Of a stretch of DNA of 64,000 nt, positions 16,954-25,709 are shown one piece after another. The stretch is from NCBI RefSeq assembly GCF_050278625.1, contig NZ_JBNNTI010000010.1, positions 1-64,000 of the forward strand. Reading direction: 5' to 3'. This DNA comes from Viridibacillus sp050278625 (GTDB lineage: Bacteria; Bacillota; Bacilli; Bacillales_A; Planococcaceae). The notes below the pieces were generated by a model, which worked only from the letters and a program-made list of their open reading frames with translations, did not search any database and was not told where the DNA came from. Position numbers and translations under genes: made by a program. The stretch's first letter is position 1, and each line of letters opens with the position of its first letter.

Positions 16954-17427
16954 ATGTATCGTAAAGTAGAAGATTTTCTGGAAGATTGGTCTGCGTCTTC
17001 AGCAAGTGCATTAAGCGTATTTAAAGCGTTGACGAATGACAAGCTAAATCAGAGTATTGTGGAAGGACATAGTACTCTTGGATGGTTGGCTTGGCATTTA
17101 GTTGGTGCTGGAGCAGCATTTGGTCATTTCGCAGGACTACAAATACCAGGACCTGGCCGTAATCAAGAAGCGCCTACAGATGTAGCTGAAATTGTTGATG
17201 CATATGAGCAAGTAATAGAGGCTTATAAAGTAGAAGCAGCAAAACTAACAGATGAAGCATTACTTGAAGAAGTAAATGGTTTCGCAGGGCCGACTGCACG
17301 TGGAAAACTATTACGTGCAGTAATTGACCATCAAACACATCATCTCGGTCAAATGACAGTACTATTACGCCAAGCGGGATTAACAGTGCCAGGTGTAATG
17401 GGGCCAACAAAAGAAATGCAATCATAA
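16954..17427 (+). CDS. DinB/YfiT-type four-helix bundle protein
   Basis: 157 aa. The DinB superfamily pattern is present: an N-terminal helix with three spaced histidine positions in total, WLAWHLVGAGAAFGHF near residue 47 and AVIDHQTHHLGQMTVLLRQ near residue 127. The latter carries the HxxxH metal-binding histidines. These proteins bind a divalent metal; some are thiol transferases using bacillithiol or similar thiols, and many have no known role. AGGAG lies 8 bases before the ATG at 16954, so a GTG at 16945 is less likely. Single gene with its own terminator. Confidence 0.85.
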   Translation: MYRKVEDFLEDWSASSASALSVFKALTNDKLNQSIVEGHSTLGWLAWHLVGAGAAFGHFAGLQIPGPGRNQEAPTDVAEIVDAYEQVIEAYKVEAAKLTDEALLEEVNGFAGPTARGKLLRAVIDHQTHHLGQMTVLLRQAGLTVPGVMGPTKEMQS

Positions 17428-17444
17428 TATCAATAATTTGATGT

Positions 17445-17475
17445 AAAAGCTCACCTTTTTTGGTGGGCTTTTGTT
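17445..17475 (+). terminator. Terminator of the DinB-like gene
   Basis: An 11-bp stem with one G-U pair (17445-17455 with 17462-17472) precedes a T-rich tail. Confidence 0.7.
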
Positions 17476-17916
17476 GTACTATCAATTATGCTACATATTT
17501 TGCAGATGAAGCCTTAAAAAATGAACCTTTTAGTAAATTTTAAAGTTGCCTTATTAATGGTTTAACTATTAAAATAGGATAGATAAGAATTGGGTCTTAA
17601 TGCGTAGGGTAATCCATCATATCTATTACTTTCTATATATTTTATGCACCGTTTAATCCCTTCCACCATCTTCTAGCTAAGAAATTATCTAACTTCTATG
17701 TAGGCACAATTTGTAATACCTCCTGTAACAACATCTGTTAGAAAAACATTATGGGCACCTTTGTTATTGTAGTGCAATTAATTGAATAGTTTTTTTGTTG
17801 GCTATAGGGTGGATTTTAATTTTGGAAACATTTTTAAAACAAGCCAATTTATTCTTTATTCTATAAATAGATAAGGGGTTTTTTGGAGATGAATTTTTTA
17901 TTATGGGGTGAGTTCA
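17476..17916. other. Leader region of the nickel transporter operon
   Basis: No gene is supported. The last 150 bases should contain the nik promoter, but no convincing -35/-10 pair, NikR site or riboswitch was identified. On the minus strand a short open stretch near 17690-17790 could be gene debris. Confidence 0.35.
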
Positions 17917-19539
17917 ATGAAGAAAAAATTATTTACTGTATTAGTGTTAGTTACCTTCATCTCTTCTTTTATGTTGGTGGGTTGCAATTTATTTAAATCC
18001 AATCCGTCTGATGAGGGAAGTAAAGAAGTAAATGAGAAGAAAAAGGACGAGCTTGTGTTGGCGTTTGATTCTGAGCCAGAAGCTGGTTTTGATCCAACAA
18101 CAGGATGGGGGCGCTATGGTTCTCCATTATTCCAAAGCACGCTGCTTAAAAGAGATGACAAGCTTAACATTGTAAATGACCTTGCAACGAAATATAAAGT
18201 TAGCGAAGATGGTAAGGTTTGGACAGTTAAAATGCGTGAAGATGTGAAGTTCTCAGATGGTGAGCCACTAACTGCTGCCGATATTGTTTTTACATTTGAA
18301 ACAGCTAATAACAATGGATCAGTAGTTGACCTTAATGGTTTGGATAAAGTAGAAGAAGTAGATGATTACACGGTAAAATTCACATTAAAAGAACCACAAT
18401 CAACGTTTGTAAACGCTTTAGTTGCAACAGGAATCGTACCAAAACACGCTTACGGAAAAGATTATGCTGAAAATCCCATAGGTTCAGGTCCTTTTCAACT
18501 CGTCCAATGGGACAAGGGGCAGCAACTTATTATAACAGCTAATCCAGAGTACTATGATAAAAAGTCGAATTTTAAACAGATAACGTTTTTATTTTTAAAT
18601 GAAGATGCTGCATTTGCTGCTGCACAAGCGGGCACTGTAGATTTAGCGTATATGCCTGCCGCATTTAGTAAGCAGAAAGTGAAAGGCATGAGACTAGAAA
18701 CAGTACAAACTGTAGATAATCGTGGTATCGTCTTCCCATTTGTTAAATCTGGTGATGTTAATGAAAATGGATTACCTATTGGTAATGATGTAACAGCAGA
18801 TCCTGCTATTCGCCATGCGATTAATATGGGAGTAGACCGACAAGCACTTGTTGAAGGAGTGTTAGAAGGACACGGTACACCGGCCTATACATCGGTAGAT
18901 GGACTTCCTTGGTGGAATCCGGAAACGGTTATTAAAGATGCTGATATGGATGGTGCTAAGAAGTTATTGAGTGAAGCTGGTTGGAAGGATACAGATGGAG
19001 ATGGGATTCTTGAGAAGGACTCTTTAAAAGCAGAGTTTACTCTTTATTACTTATCGAATGATACTATTAGACAATCTCTTGCCATTACTGTTGTCGATAT
19101 GTTGAAACCGTTAGGCATTAATATCAAGTTAGAAGGCGGAAGTTGGGATATGATTGCTAAGAAAATGTATTCAAATCCTGTACTAATGGGATGGGGAAGT
19201 CATGATCCACATGAAATGTACAATATTTATAGTAGTAAATCTGCTGGAATAGAGTATTACAATACAGGTTATTATCAAAATAAAATGGTAGATTCATATT
19301 TTGAAAAAGCCCTTAGGTCAAAAAATGAAGAAGAAGCAATTGAACTTTGGAAAAAAGCTCAATGGGATGGTACAACTGGTTTAAGTGCAAAAGGTAATGC
19401 CCCATGGGCTTGGTTAGTAAATATCAATCACTTGTACTTGGTGAAAGATGGACTTGATATCGGAGATCAAAGAATCCATGTTCATGGTCATGGTTGGCCA
19501 GCTACAGATAACATCGTTGATTGGAAATGGACTAAATAA
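17917..19539 (+). CDS. nikA: Nickel/peptide-type ABC transporter binding lipoprotein
   Basis: 540 aa. A lipoprotein signal (MKKKLFTVLVLVTFISSFML, then VGC with Cys23 as lipid site) leads into a complete SBP_bac_5 domain (LAFDSEPEAGFDPTTGWGRY, SDGEPLTAADIVFTFETANN). A late histidine-rich stretch, IHVHGHGWPATDNIVDW, fits metal or metallophore binding. It heads five genes with the order and sizes of NikABCDE. The facing urease operon, a nickel enzyme, makes nickel the most likely cargo; the family also carries peptides and metallophores. The ATG follows GGGGTGA by 5 bases. Confidence 0.85.
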   Translation: MKKKLFTVLVLVTFISSFMLVGCNLFKSNPSDEGSKEVNEKKKDELVLAFDSEPEAGFDPTTGWGRYGSPLFQSTLLKRDDKLNIVNDLATKYKVSEDGKVWTVKMREDVKFSDGEPLTAADIVFTFETANNNGSVVDLNGLDKVEEVDDYTVKFTLKEPQSTFVNALVATGIVPKHAYGKDYAENPIGSGPFQLVQWDKGQQLIITANPEYYDKKSNFKQITFLFLNEDAAFAAAQAGTVDLAYMPAAFSKQKVKGMRLETVQTVDNRGIVFPFVKSGDVNENGLPIGNDVTADPAIRHAINMGVDRQALVEGVLEGHGTPAYTSVDGLPWWNPETVIKDADMDGAKKLLSEAGWKDTDGDGILEKDSLKAEFTLYYLSNDTIRQSLAITVVDMLKPLGINIKLEGGSWDMIAKKMYSNPVLMGWGSHDPHEMYNIYSSKSAGIEYYNTGYYQNKMVDSYFEKALRSKNEEEAIELWKKAQWDGTTGLSAKGNAPWAWLVNINHLYLVKDGLDIGDQRIHVHGHGWPATDNIVDWKWTK

Positions 19540-19541
19540 CA

Positions 19542-20543
19542 GTGCATAAAACTAAAGGTGGAAAGCTTGGGTTATTTATATTGATGAAAGGTATACGAAT
19601 AACTACATTATTGATAGCTATTTGTTTTATTTCCTTTTTATTAGTAAAAAACTCTCCGATTGATCCAATTCAAGCCTACATTGGCGCAGATATGTTGAAG
19701 GTAGGTCCTGAGCAGCGAGAGAAGATAGCTGAGTATTGGGGATTAGACCAGCCAGTTATAGTTCAATTCTTAAATTGGGGATCTGCTGTTCTAAAAGGTG
19801 ACTTAGGAACTTCAATGATATTTCGTCGACCGGTAATTGATGTTATTAGTGAGCGATTCTTAAATTCACTTGTTCTTATGGTAGCGGCTTGGCTACTCTC
19901 AGGTGTAATTGGCTTTATACTGGGAGTTATAGCAGCTATGAAAAAAGGTACTTGGATTGATCGAATCATTAAATGGTACTGTTTTACATTAGCATCGACC
20001 CCAACTTTCTGGATGGGACTTCTCGTTTTAATTGTCTTTGCTGTATGGTTAGGTTGGTTCCCAATTGGACTAGGTGTTCCAGCTGGCGTTCTTTCAGAAA
20101 ATGTTACTATGATGGATCGAATTCAACATCTTATTCTACCGGTGCTGACGCTTAGTATATTGGGTGTTGCTAATGTAGCACTTCATACGCGTCAAAAGCT
20201 AATTGATGTTCTAGCTAGTGATTATGTATTATTTGCTAGAGCGAGAGGTGAACAAGGTTTTATCTTATTCTGGAGACACGGATTACGTAATATTGCATTG
20301 CCTGCGATTACTTTACAATTTGCAGCTTTTAGTGAATTGTTTGGTGGAGCAGTATTGGCAGAGCAAGTATTTTCTTATCCTGGTTTAGGACAAGCAACGA
20401 TAGAAGCCGGGCTTAGAGGGGATGTACCTCTGTTATTGGGGTTAGTAATATTTAGTGCTATATTTGTTTTTGTAGGGAATTTATTAGCTGATTTGAGCTA
20501 TCATATATTAGATCCGAGAATGAGAGAGGTGAGGAAGTTATGA
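19542..20543 (+). CDS. nikB: ABC transporter permease, NikB/DppB type
   Basis: 333 aa with six helices. It has the N-terminal ITTLLIAICFISFLLVKNSP typical of DppB/NikB proteins and the EAA-loop region RARGEQGFILFWRHGLRNIALP. It forms the membrane channel with the next gene product. The GTG at 19542 lies 2 bases after the nikA stop and has no obvious ribosome binding site of its own; AAAGGTGG inside the frame (about 19554) has no in-frame start at the right distance. Coupling to nikA is therefore the likely route. Confidence 0.88.
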   Translation: MHKTKGGKLGLFILMKGIRITTLLIAICFISFLLVKNSPIDPIQAYIGADMLKVGPEQREKIAEYWGLDQPVIVQFLNWGSAVLKGDLGTSMIFRRPVIDVISERFLNSLVLMVAAWLLSGVIGFILGVIAAMKKGTWIDRIIKWYCFTLASTPTFWMGLLVLIVFAVWLGWFPIGLGVPAGVLSENVTMMDRIQHLILPVLTLSILGVANVALHTRQKLIDVLASDYVLFARARGEQGFILFWRHGLRNIALPAITLQFAAFSELFGGAVLAEQVFSYPGLGQATIEAGLRGDVPLLLGLVIFSAIFVFVGNLLADLSYHILDPRMREVRKL

Positions 20544-21394
20544 TTCCAAGCCTAAAAAATTCGAATAAAAGATTTTCTCTGAATCCAAAGCAACTGACAT
20601 TATTGAAAATACTAATTTTAATCGTATTTTTAACTATTGTTATACTAGGTGGAGTTTTCCTTGATGAGGGGAAAGTTGTAACGAATCTTAGCGAACGTAA
20701 TTCTGCTCCATCACTAAATCATCTCTTTGGCACGGATTGGTTAGGTAGAGATATGTTTATACGAACAGTGATGGGGCTTTCTTTAAGTATAGGGGTTGGC
20801 TTGATTGGAGCAATAGGCAGTGCTTTGATTGCTCTATTCCTTGGTATGGCAGCTGCAACAATGGGTAAAATGGCAGATCGAATTATTTCATGGATCATTG
20901 ACCTTTTTCTAAGTGTTCCGCATCTTGTAATCCTTATCCTTATTGCATTTACTTTAGGTGGGGGATTTAAAGGGATTGTAGTTGGATTGACTTTAACGCA
21001 TTGGCCAAGTCTTGCACGTGTCATCCGGGCAGAGGTTATGCAAGTTCGTTCCGCAGAATTTGTTCAAGTTTCTCAAAAGATGGGAAAACCCAAATGGTGG
21101 ATTGCTTTGCATCATATTTTGCCACATATTGCTCCACAACTTTTAATTGGTTTTATGTTACTTTTCCCTCATGTTATTTTACATGAGGCAGCAGTAACAT
21201 TTTTAGGTTTAGGATTGTCACCGCATGAGCCAGCAATCGGAATCATTTTATCTGAATCGATGAAGTATTTATCTTCGGGTATGTGGTGGCTTGCTTTCTT
21301 CCCAGGACTTTGTCTATTGATTGTCGTGAGAACTTTTGATCAAATTGGAGAAAACATCCGAGTTCTCATGAATCCTACTAAGACTCATGATTAA
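20540..21394 (+). CDS. nikC: ABC transporter permease, NikC/DppC type
   Basis: 284 aa with an N-terminal helix, the HLFGTDWLGRDMFIRTVMGL signature of DppC/NikC proteins near residue 60, five further helices and the EAA loop VSQKMGKPKWWIALHHILPH. It overlaps nikB by 4 bases (ATGA) and has GAGGTGAGG upstream. It pairs with NikB to form the channel. Confidence 0.9.
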   Translation: MIPSLKNSNKRFSLNPKQLTLLKILILIVFLTIVILGGVFLDEGKVVTNLSERNSAPSLNHLFGTDWLGRDMFIRTVMGLSLSIGVGLIGAIGSALIALFLGMAAATMGKMADRIISWIIDLFLSVPHLVILILIAFTLGGGFKGIVVGLTLTHWPSLARVIRAEVMQVRSAEFVQVSQKMGKPKWWIALHHILPHIAPQLLIGFMLLFPHVILHEAAVTFLGLGLSPHEPAIGIILSESMKYLSSGMWWLAFFPGLCLLIVVRTFDQIGENIRVLMNPTKTHD

Positions 21395-21425
21395 TCATAT
21401 ATGTGTTAATAAGAGGAGTTAACAA

Positions 21426-22349
21426 ATGTCTATTCTTGAAGTGGAAAATTTATCAGTATCTTTTAAACAATATACAGGTGGATTTAAAGAAATGAATCAT
21501 AAGGTAATTTCAAGTTTAAATGTAACTCTTGAAGCGGGTAAGATTCTAGCAGTTGTTGGTGCAAGTGGCTCGGGGAAAAGTTTACTTGCACATGCCATTC
21601 TTGGAATACTTCCTAGCAATGCTATTGTCAGTGGGACCATCAAGTATAAGGGGGAGGAACTAACACCTACGCGGCAACCTGCATTAAGGGGGAAGGAAAT
21701 TGCTCTAGTTCCACAATCGGTAAACTATTTAGATCCCCTTATGCGTGTTGGAAGTCAGGTTCGTACTTCTGTTAAAAATGGAGATGCTGTATCTGCTCAA
21801 CGTAAGGTCTTTGAACGTTACCGGCTTGGAAAAGAAGTTGAAAACATGTATCCGTTTCAACTTTCAGGGGGCATGGCAAGAAGAACTCTTTTATCCACCG
21901 CTATGGTAAGTGATGCAAAAGTAATTATTGCGGATGAGCCTACTCCGGGATTTGATCCTATCGTTATTAAAGAAGCATTAGATAACTTTAGAGAGTTTGC
22001 CGATAGCGATTGTGCTGTAATGTTAATCACACACGATATTGAATCGGCTCTTCAAATTGCCGATAAAATTGCTGTATTTTATGCAGGGACTACGGTAGAG
22101 ATTGCGCCTGTAAAGAATTTTGTAGGTAAGGGTGAGGCGATACGCCATCCTTATACTAAGGCTTTGTGGAGGGCATTACCTCAAAATGAATTTATCCCTA
22201 TTCCAGGTTCGCAGCCTCATCCGAGTTCATTGCCACCAGGATGTTTGTTTGCACCACGTTGTGAAATGGCAACGCCTGAATGTCGACAAGCACTACCTGA
22301 AATGAGGGAACTTAGAGATGGAATGGTGAGGTGTATTCATGCGACTTGA
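21426..22349 (+). CDS. nikD: ABC transporter ATPase, NikD/DppD type
   Basis: 307 aa. Walker A GASGSGKS near residue 44, signature LSGGMARRT, Walker B VIIADEPTPGFD and the H-loop ITHD are intact. The C-terminal extension carries PPGCLFAPRCEMATPECRQA and a final Cys, the cysteine set of oligopeptide/nickel-type ATPases that in some members binds an iron-sulphur cluster. A good AGAGGAG site precedes the ATG. It powers the transporter together with the next gene product. Confidence 0.92.
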   Translation: MSILEVENLSVSFKQYTGGFKEMNHKVISSLNVTLEAGKILAVVGASGSGKSLLAHAILGILPSNAIVSGTIKYKGEELTPTRQPALRGKEIALVPQSVNYLDPLMRVGSQVRTSVKNGDAVSAQRKVFERYRLGKEVENMYPFQLSGGMARRTLLSTAMVSDAKVIIADEPTPGFDPIVIKEALDNFREFADSDCAVMLITHDIESALQIADKIAVFYAGTTVEIAPVKNFVGKGEAIRHPYTKALWRALPQNEFIPIPGSQPHPSSLPPGCLFAPRCEMATPECRQALPEMRELRDGMVRCIHAT

Positions 22350-22941
22350 AGCAAAAGACATTGGATTTCGATATGGAGATGGGCCATGGTTATTCCAAGG
22401 AGTTAATTTGACGATAGAACCAGGAGAAATTGTTGGTATTACAGGTACAAGTGGGCGAGGGAAAACTACTTTTTGCAGAATATTAGCGGGATACGAGTCA
22501 CCAATTGAAGGGGCTGTATATTTTAATGGTGCTAAGTTACCGAAAAATGAATATCATTGTGTTCAAATGGTCCTTCAACATCCAGAAAAGGCGATTAATC
22601 CAAGATGGAAAATGCATAAAATTCTAAATGAAGGATATCAACCCGATAAAGAGTTGTTAGATTTACTAGGTATTGAACAAGAATGGTTAACGCGTTGGCC
22701 ACATGAATTATCTGGGGGGGAGTTACAACGATTTTGTGTTGCTCGAGCATTAGGGCCGAATACTCGTTTTCTTATCGCAGATGAAATGACAACTATGTTA
22801 GATGCAAATACACAAGCTCAAATATGGCATGCTATTATTGAAATTGCTAAAAAGAGAGATATGGGCATAGTTGTTGTTACACATGAATTTAAGTTAATGC
22901 AAAGACTTTGTCATCGTGTCATCGATTTCAATAGAAAATAA
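22339..22941 (+). CDS. nikE: ABC transporter ATPase, short NikE type
   Basis: 200 aa, clearly shorter than DppF/OppF (about 320) because it lacks the C-terminal cysteine extension. Walker A GTSGRGKTT, signature LSGGELQRF and Walker B FLIADEMTTMLD are present, so the ATPase core is complete. It overlaps nikD by 11 bases, with GGTGAGG just upstream. A short second ATPase is common in NikE-type systems. Confidence 0.9.
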   Translation: MRLEAKDIGFRYGDGPWLFQGVNLTIEPGEIVGITGTSGRGKTTFCRILAGYESPIEGAVYFNGAKLPKNEYHCVQMVLQHPEKAINPRWKMHKILNEGYQPDKELLDLLGIEQEWLTRWPHELSGGELQRFCVARALGPNTRFLIADEMTTMLDANTQAQIWHAIIEIAKKRDMGIVVVTHEFKLMQRLCHRVIDFNRK

Positions 22942-22954
22942 TATTAAATATTAG

Positions 22955-22990
22955 AAAAGGAGGCGTCTTTAATGGAAACCTCCTTTTTTA
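22955..22990. terminator. Terminator between convergent nik and ure operons
   Basis: Arms AAAAGGAGG (22955-22963) and CCTCCTTTT (22979-22987) are followed by a T run. The A-rich left flank lets it work for both strands. Confidence 0.75.
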
Positions 22991-23090
22991 CTGGCATCTT
23001 TTTAAGTTAACAGCATTTATCGCTAATCAATTTCTTGTTCTGCCACTTTTTCATGGATATCGGTTTCGATTGCCTGAACTAGGTTATCTA

Positions 23091-23915
23091 TTAGTATTTT
23101 CGTAAAGAATTTGGTGTATGATTAGTCCATTTTTCGCCAATGATTCTATGGCAATTATTAAAAATTCGCTCAATTAGTTGGGTAGAATTCGCTAAGATTC
23201 TTATACTGAAGCCTGGTACGGCAAGTCTTGAAATCCCAACTTTAAAATCAGCTTTCTCCATTCGAATTATTTCATATAGTTCATCAAGGAGAGCATTTTC
23301 CGTATTTTCACTTATTGCGACCATTGAGCCTAAGTGAGTATAACCTTCCATAAAACCAAGCCCAGACAGGTTTTGATTGTTAGGAGTTAACTTAATATGA
23401 TCAAACATGCCAAGTTTTCCGTCTAAATAAATTTCAGTAAGTAATTGAACGGTAGCGTAGCTGAATCTTTCACCGCTTGGAGACCATCCAGGGGTAAGAA
23501 TATCTGTAGATAGGAATGTTGCACCACGCTCCATATGAATTACATTCTTCTGCTTATAACGAGCATTTTCATAAGCAATTAATGGATCGGGCAGGTATTC
23601 TAAGTAACTTCCTTTTTTTAGTGAAATAGTTGTTTCCTGATAAGCAAAGCTCTTCGGTGTTTTATATACTTTTGTTGCGGATTGCGTAGTTAGTGTTACC
23701 TTCGCATCTTTGTTAGCGGATATCTCCAATTTGTAACGATCACCGTCTAAATAACCACCACCGGGATTTAAAAGGTAATAGCAAACTTGTCCTGAATCAT
23801 CGTGGTAAATCGGTCGCATAACTTTCAGTGCTCCTTGGAAATACACATTCTTAGCGACCGTTTTCCCTTTCCGTTCTTCCAGGTCTAGTGATAAAACACC
23901 AGTCCAATCTGACAT
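23091..23915 (-). CDS. ureD: Urease accessory protein UreD
   Basis: 274 aa. UreD (UreH) is the scaffold that binds apo-urease first and passes nickel from UreG to the active site. Family marks are LLNPGGGYLDGDRYKLEI near residue 48, TTQSATKVYK and YLEYLPDPLIAYENARY. It is the last gene of the ure operon, one base after ureG. The stop comes right after LRKY, a usual UreD ending. Confidence 0.95.
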   Translation of the reverse strand: MSDWTGVLSLDLEERKGKTVAKNVYFQGALKVMRPIYHDDSGQVCYYLLNPGGGYLDGDRYKLEISANKDAKVTLTTQSATKVYKTPKSFAYQETTISLKKGSYLEYLPDPLIAYENARYKQKNVIHMERGATFLSTDILTPGWSPSGERFSYATVQLLTEIYLDGKLGMFDHIKLTPNNQNLSGLGFMEGYTHLGSMVAISENTENALLDELYEIIRMEKADFKVGISRLAVPGFSIRILANSTQLIERIFNNCHRIIGEKWTNHTPNSLRKY

Positions 23916-23916
23916 A

Positions 23917-24528
23917 TTAATCTAAACCTTTTAAGAAAGCGTGTTTCTTAATCCATTCAATTATTTCAGGGAGACCTTCATCGTTTTTTAAGTTAGTGAA
24001 AACAAATGGTTTGGCACCGCGGAATACTTTTGTATCCTCTGCCATTACTTCAAGGCTAGCACCAACATACGGAGCAAGGTCCGTTTTATTAATGATGAAC
24101 AAATCGGATTTAATCATGCCTTGTCCACCTTTACGAGGGATTTTCTCACCTTGTGCAACATCAATAATATAAATCGAAAAGTCAACTAGCTCAGGGCTAA
24201 AAGTAGCAGCTAAATTATCACCACCGCTTTCAACAAAAATAAGCTCAACGTCTGTATGACGCTCAATTAATTCATCAATAGCAGCAAAGTTCATAGAAGC
24301 ATCTTCTCGAATAGCAGTGTGAGGGCAACCACCTGTTTCAACACCGATAATTCGATCTTCAGGAAGAACACCATTTTGGATTAAAAATTTTGCATCTTCT
24401 TTTGTGTAAATATCATTTGTAACAACAGCCATTTTTATTTCATTTTCAAGATGGCGTGTTAATTTTTCTACAAGCATTGTTTTACCTGCACCAACAGGAC
24501 CACCAACGCCAATTTTAATTGGTTCCAT
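23917..24528 (-). CDS. ureG: Urease accessory GTPase UreG
   Basis: 203 aa. The P-loop GGPVGAGKT (residues 8-16), VVTNDIYTKEDA, ETGGCPHTAIREDASMN with the nickel-binding CPH, ESGGDNLAATFSPE and the NKTDLAPYVGA guanine-recognition motif are all intact. UreG couples GTP hydrolysis to nickel delivery. Confidence 0.97.
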   Translation of the reverse strand: MEPIKIGVGGPVGAGKTMLVEKLTRHLENEIKMAVVTNDIYTKEDAKFLIQNGVLPEDRIIGVETGGCPHTAIREDASMNFAAIDELIERHTDVELIFVESGGDNLAATFSPELVDFSIYIIDVAQGEKIPRKGGQGMIKSDLFIINKTDLAPYVGASLEVMAEDTKVFRGAKPFVFTNLKNDEGLPEIIEWIKKHAFLKGLD

Positions 24529-24563
24529 TAAAACACTTCCTTTTCTGATTCTTTTTTAAACTA

Positions 24564-25250
24564 TTAAGACATAAATATCCGAATATTGACACGTTCGTGA
24601 TTCATTTGAGATAGTTCTATTCCTGGAGAAACAATTCCAAAATCATCTTCTGATAATTGCATAATGCGTTCTACAGCTAGAGTAATCTCAGGTATAAACT
24701 TGTGGGAAATCGTTTGTCCTGCTGTTTGACCAAGTGGAATAGCTCGTACGGCATTTTGCACTTGGCTAGAAATTGAAGAATATAAATGATACTGAATAGC
24801 TTCTTCTTTTGATACGCTAAGCCCATGTGCTACGATTGCAAAAACAATAGAAGGGTGACCAAATACATTCTTATTTTTAATTTCTTCCTTATATAGAGAA
24901 AGAATCGGCATATCGTAAAGGGTAGTTGTCAGTTGAAGCATTCTCTTGCCAATCATTTGAGTACCTTCCCGTGTTTCTCTCGGTAAGTTTTGAACCGTTA
25001 ATAGACGATCGAGATTCCATACTTTTTGAAGGTTATCCTCCACAAGTGCTTCAAAAGCGAGACGACATGCAAGTCCATCAGAGTAGATGAGTTGCTCATG
25101 CAGATATACTTGAAGCCACCCGAAAAACGTTTCCTGGTCATGTACTTTATTTTCCTGTATATAACTCTCCAAACCAAAAGAATGGCTGAAGGCCCCTGTA
25201 GGAAAATTAGAGTCACATAACTGGAATAAAGAGAGGATCTTTCTAGTCAT
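24564..25250 (-). CDS. ureF: Urease accessory protein UreF
   Basis: 228 aa, all helical. It starts with LFQLCDSNFPTGAFSHSFGLE, the standard UreF opening, and has RAIPLGQTAGQ near residue 170. UreF bridges UreD and UreG as regulator of the GTPase. It overlaps ureE by 8 bases. Confidence 0.95.
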   Translation of the reverse strand: MTRKILSLFQLCDSNFPTGAFSHSFGLESYIQENKVHDQETFFGWLQVYLHEQLIYSDGLACRLAFEALVEDNLQKVWNLDRLLTVQNLPRETREGTQMIGKRMLQLTTTLYDMPILSLYKEEIKNKNVFGHPSIVFAIVAHGLSVSKEEAIQYHLYSSISSQVQNAVRAIPLGQTAGQTISHKFIPEITLAVERIMQLSEDDFGIVSPGIELSQMNHERVNIRIFMS

Positions 25251-25698
25251 GACTATGACCTATGTGACGGAATGCTTGTTTTACTTTGCGATCTTCCCTT
25301 TTAAAAGGAATGCCTAATTCTTGAAGTAACTCTTCAACTAAATAATCATATTGAACCAACATATCATTTTCTTCAAACTGAGCTGGTAAGTGACGATTAC
25401 CAAGTTGATGAGCGATTGTCCCCATCTCTTTGATGTCACGAGGACTAATGACAAGTAAATCATCAGATAAAACATCTATTACAATCATATTTTTTTCATC
25501 CATATACAAGACATCACCAGCAACAAGATCACGAGGTGCTTTTAATCGAATACCAAATTCATTGCCGTGATCTGTTTTAACACGTTGGATACGCTTCATT
25601 AAATGCGCGCTTTCCAAGTAGACTTTCTCCATATGCCGTTTTTTTATGTCAGCTGGATCCATCTGGTCTAAATTTGTTACGATTTTTTCAATTATCAT
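25243..25698 (-). CDS. ureE: Urease accessory nickel chaperone UreE
   Basis: 151 aa with the N-terminal domain (HLMKRIQRVKTDHGNEFGIR) and the C-terminal metal domain (HQLGNRHLPAQFEENDMLVQ with the conserved His). The tail is short (HIGHSHD), three histidines in place of the long His-rich tail seen in Klebsiella. It donates nickel to UreG. Confidence 0.96.
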   Translation of the reverse strand: MIIEKIVTNLDQMDPADIKKRHMEKVYLESAHLMKRIQRVKTDHGNEFGIRLKAPRDLVAGDVLYMDEKNMIVIDVLSDDLLVISPRDIKEMGTIAHQLGNRHLPAQFEENDMLVQYDYLVEELLQELGIPFKREDRKVKQAFRHIGHSHD

Positions 25699-25709
25699 TA
25701 TTTTTCACC

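Noticed and set aside
17174..17485. 103-aa minus-strand frame over the DinB-like gene
   Set aside because: It is antisense to a well-supported gene, has a low-complexity Leu-rich translation and no start context.
17690..17790. Minus-strand open stretch ahead of the nik operon (GAHNVFLTDVVTGGITNCAY)
   Set aside because: Only a few dozen codons with stops on both sides and no recognised family; too weak to call a relic.
23024..23100. 25-codon frame after ureD (KILIDNLVQAIETDIHEKVA)
   Set aside because: Looks coding-like but has no start, overlaps the end of ureD in another frame and has no recognised family; UreD already ends at its usual RKY.
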